NCBI GenBank assembly: GCA_019750295.1
Contig: JAIEOS010000037.1
Span: 1 to 45,153, forward strand
Direction: 5' to 3'
Length of the DNA stretch: 45,153 nucleotides
DNA from: Bdellovibrionales bacterium
Lineage (GTDB): Bacteria; Bdellovibrionota; Bdellovibrionia; Bdellovibrionales; JAGQZY01
Part shown: piece by piece, positions 44,586 to 45,153 of the stretch
How the letters are laid out: each line of letters begins with the position of its first letter
How positions within the stretch are numbered: the stretch's first letter is position 1
Notes under the pieces: model-generated
Seen by the model: the letters and a program-made list of their open reading frames with translations, nothing else
What the model was told of the DNA's origin: nothing
Database searches by the model: none
Program-made: the position numbers and the translations under genes

Positions 44586-45153
44586 TTGAGTATCATTAAG
44601 TCAATAATTCTGATTGGAATATTTTTCTCTCTATCTTCCGAGGCCTGGGTCGGAACACGGATTCGAAAAAGCAAAGTTTCTATTCCAATCCCTCCACCGA
44701 CTTCTGTAAATTGTGTCGGTGCGCAAGCTTCAACTGCGAACTCTTGCACATTTTCGGCTTCCGGCACGTATACGGTGACAATCACGGGAAGTGTTGCATT
44801 GACTGTTCGCTCATGGGGCGCGGGAGGTGGAAGTAACCGCGATGCAGGCTCAGGGGGTGGAGGAGGATTTGCGCAAGCTATCATAGCAACAACTTCTGGA
44901 TCGTACACGATTTATGTCGGAGGGGCCGGCGGCGGGAATAATAATCTCAACGGCGGAGCAGGTGGCTCGCCGGGTAATGGTGGTAATGGTGGGACTTCTT
45001 CGAGTTACGGCGGTGGCGGCGGCGGCGGATTCTCCGGTATTTTTTTAAATTCGACCCCTATATTAATTGCGGGTGGAGGTGGTGGTGGGGGGGGACGATT
45101 CGTCCGCAGAGGCCGGTGGGGGAGTTTCGGGTAATTCAGCTTGTGGATCTGGA
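44586..45153 (+). CDS. glycine-rich secreted protein, frameshifted at G8, runs off the window
   Basis: TTG start with AAGGGCGG upstream. Signal peptide (IILIGIFFSLSSEAW), a short Pro-rich linker and a Gly-rich domain like the fibre 3 and 4 tips (CTFSASGTYTVTITGSVALTVRSWGAGGG, YTIYVGGAGGG, FSGIFLNSTPILIAGGGGGGG). At the G8 run (45087-45094) the frame goes into Arg-rich nonsense and stops at 45134. With one G less the frame reads GDDSSAEAGGGVSGNSACGSG, clearly the proper continuation, to the window end. So either a phase-variable G tract or a sequence error. It looks like a free-standing tip protein; it follows fibre 4 by 45 bp with no terminator, perhaps co-transcribed. Confidence 0.75.

Overview
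The window looks like a chromosomal segment of a predatory or predator-related member of the Bdellovibrionota. The call rests mainly on four long surface-fibre genes with one conserved N-terminus, a phage-tail-fibre-like shaft and different tips. This is the plan of the mosaic adhesive trimer (MAT) fibres described in Bdellovibrio bacteriovorus. Supporting hints are several lipoproteins and secreted proteins, an L,D-transpeptidase, an HD-GYP response regulator and CCGATAA (FliA-like) promoter elements. Species cannot be told from sequence alone.

Layout. 1-1600: an 87-bp nested palindrome, then three tandem small secreted paralogues closed by a terminator. 1657-3263 (+): pyrF overlapping an L,D-transpeptidase-like gene. 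3260-7814 (-): a one-direction run of HD-GYP regulator, B12/radical SAM enzyme, outer-membrane barrel, RidA and YdcF/SanA family protein. 8011-10652 (+): di-haem cytochrome c peroxidase overlapping a sensor kinase gene cut by an in-frame amber codon. 10865-10940: tRNA-Ala(GGC). 11041-11985 (-): secreted repeat protein without a recognisable start. 12104-15332 (+): operon of FAD amine-oxidase-like enzyme, photolyase/cryptochrome and DUF429 protein behind a 20-bp palindrome. 15329-16048 (-): VIT-family Fe/Mn transporter.

16.1 kb to the end is a surface-adhesin island. It starts with two lipoproteins (DUF4214-like; Cys-rich with three repeat domains). Then come two rounds of an Ig/TSP1 lipoprotein followed by a MAT fibre (19249/22876 and 28496/32208), with a GLG1-type Cys-rich protein and an S26 signal-peptidase-like protein after the first fibre. 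Two more MAT fibres (35713, 40269) and a glycine-rich secreted protein running off the window follow. A DUF4143-type ATPase (34268-35407, -) with its own operator-like repeats and a truncated foreign gene sit inside the array.

Four observations make the island unusual. (1) Seven genes share a two-part upstream architecture: TCC-N7-GGWTCA, then CCGATAA. In five of them CCGATAA, or a close variant, ends 6-7 nt before the ATG, which predicts leaderless mRNAs. (2) Only the first MAT gene is intact. The others carry frameshifts, in-frame stops or a rearrangement junction, and two of the lesions hit the same spot. (3) MAT3 and MAT4 share a 536-bp block that is identical by eye inside otherwise diverged DNA, the mark of recent gene conversion (or of misassembly). 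(4) Homopolymer frameshifts (T7, G8) interrupt two surface-protein genes. Together this suggests a recombining, possibly phase-variable adhesin repertoire; sequencing error is the main alternative for the frameshifts.
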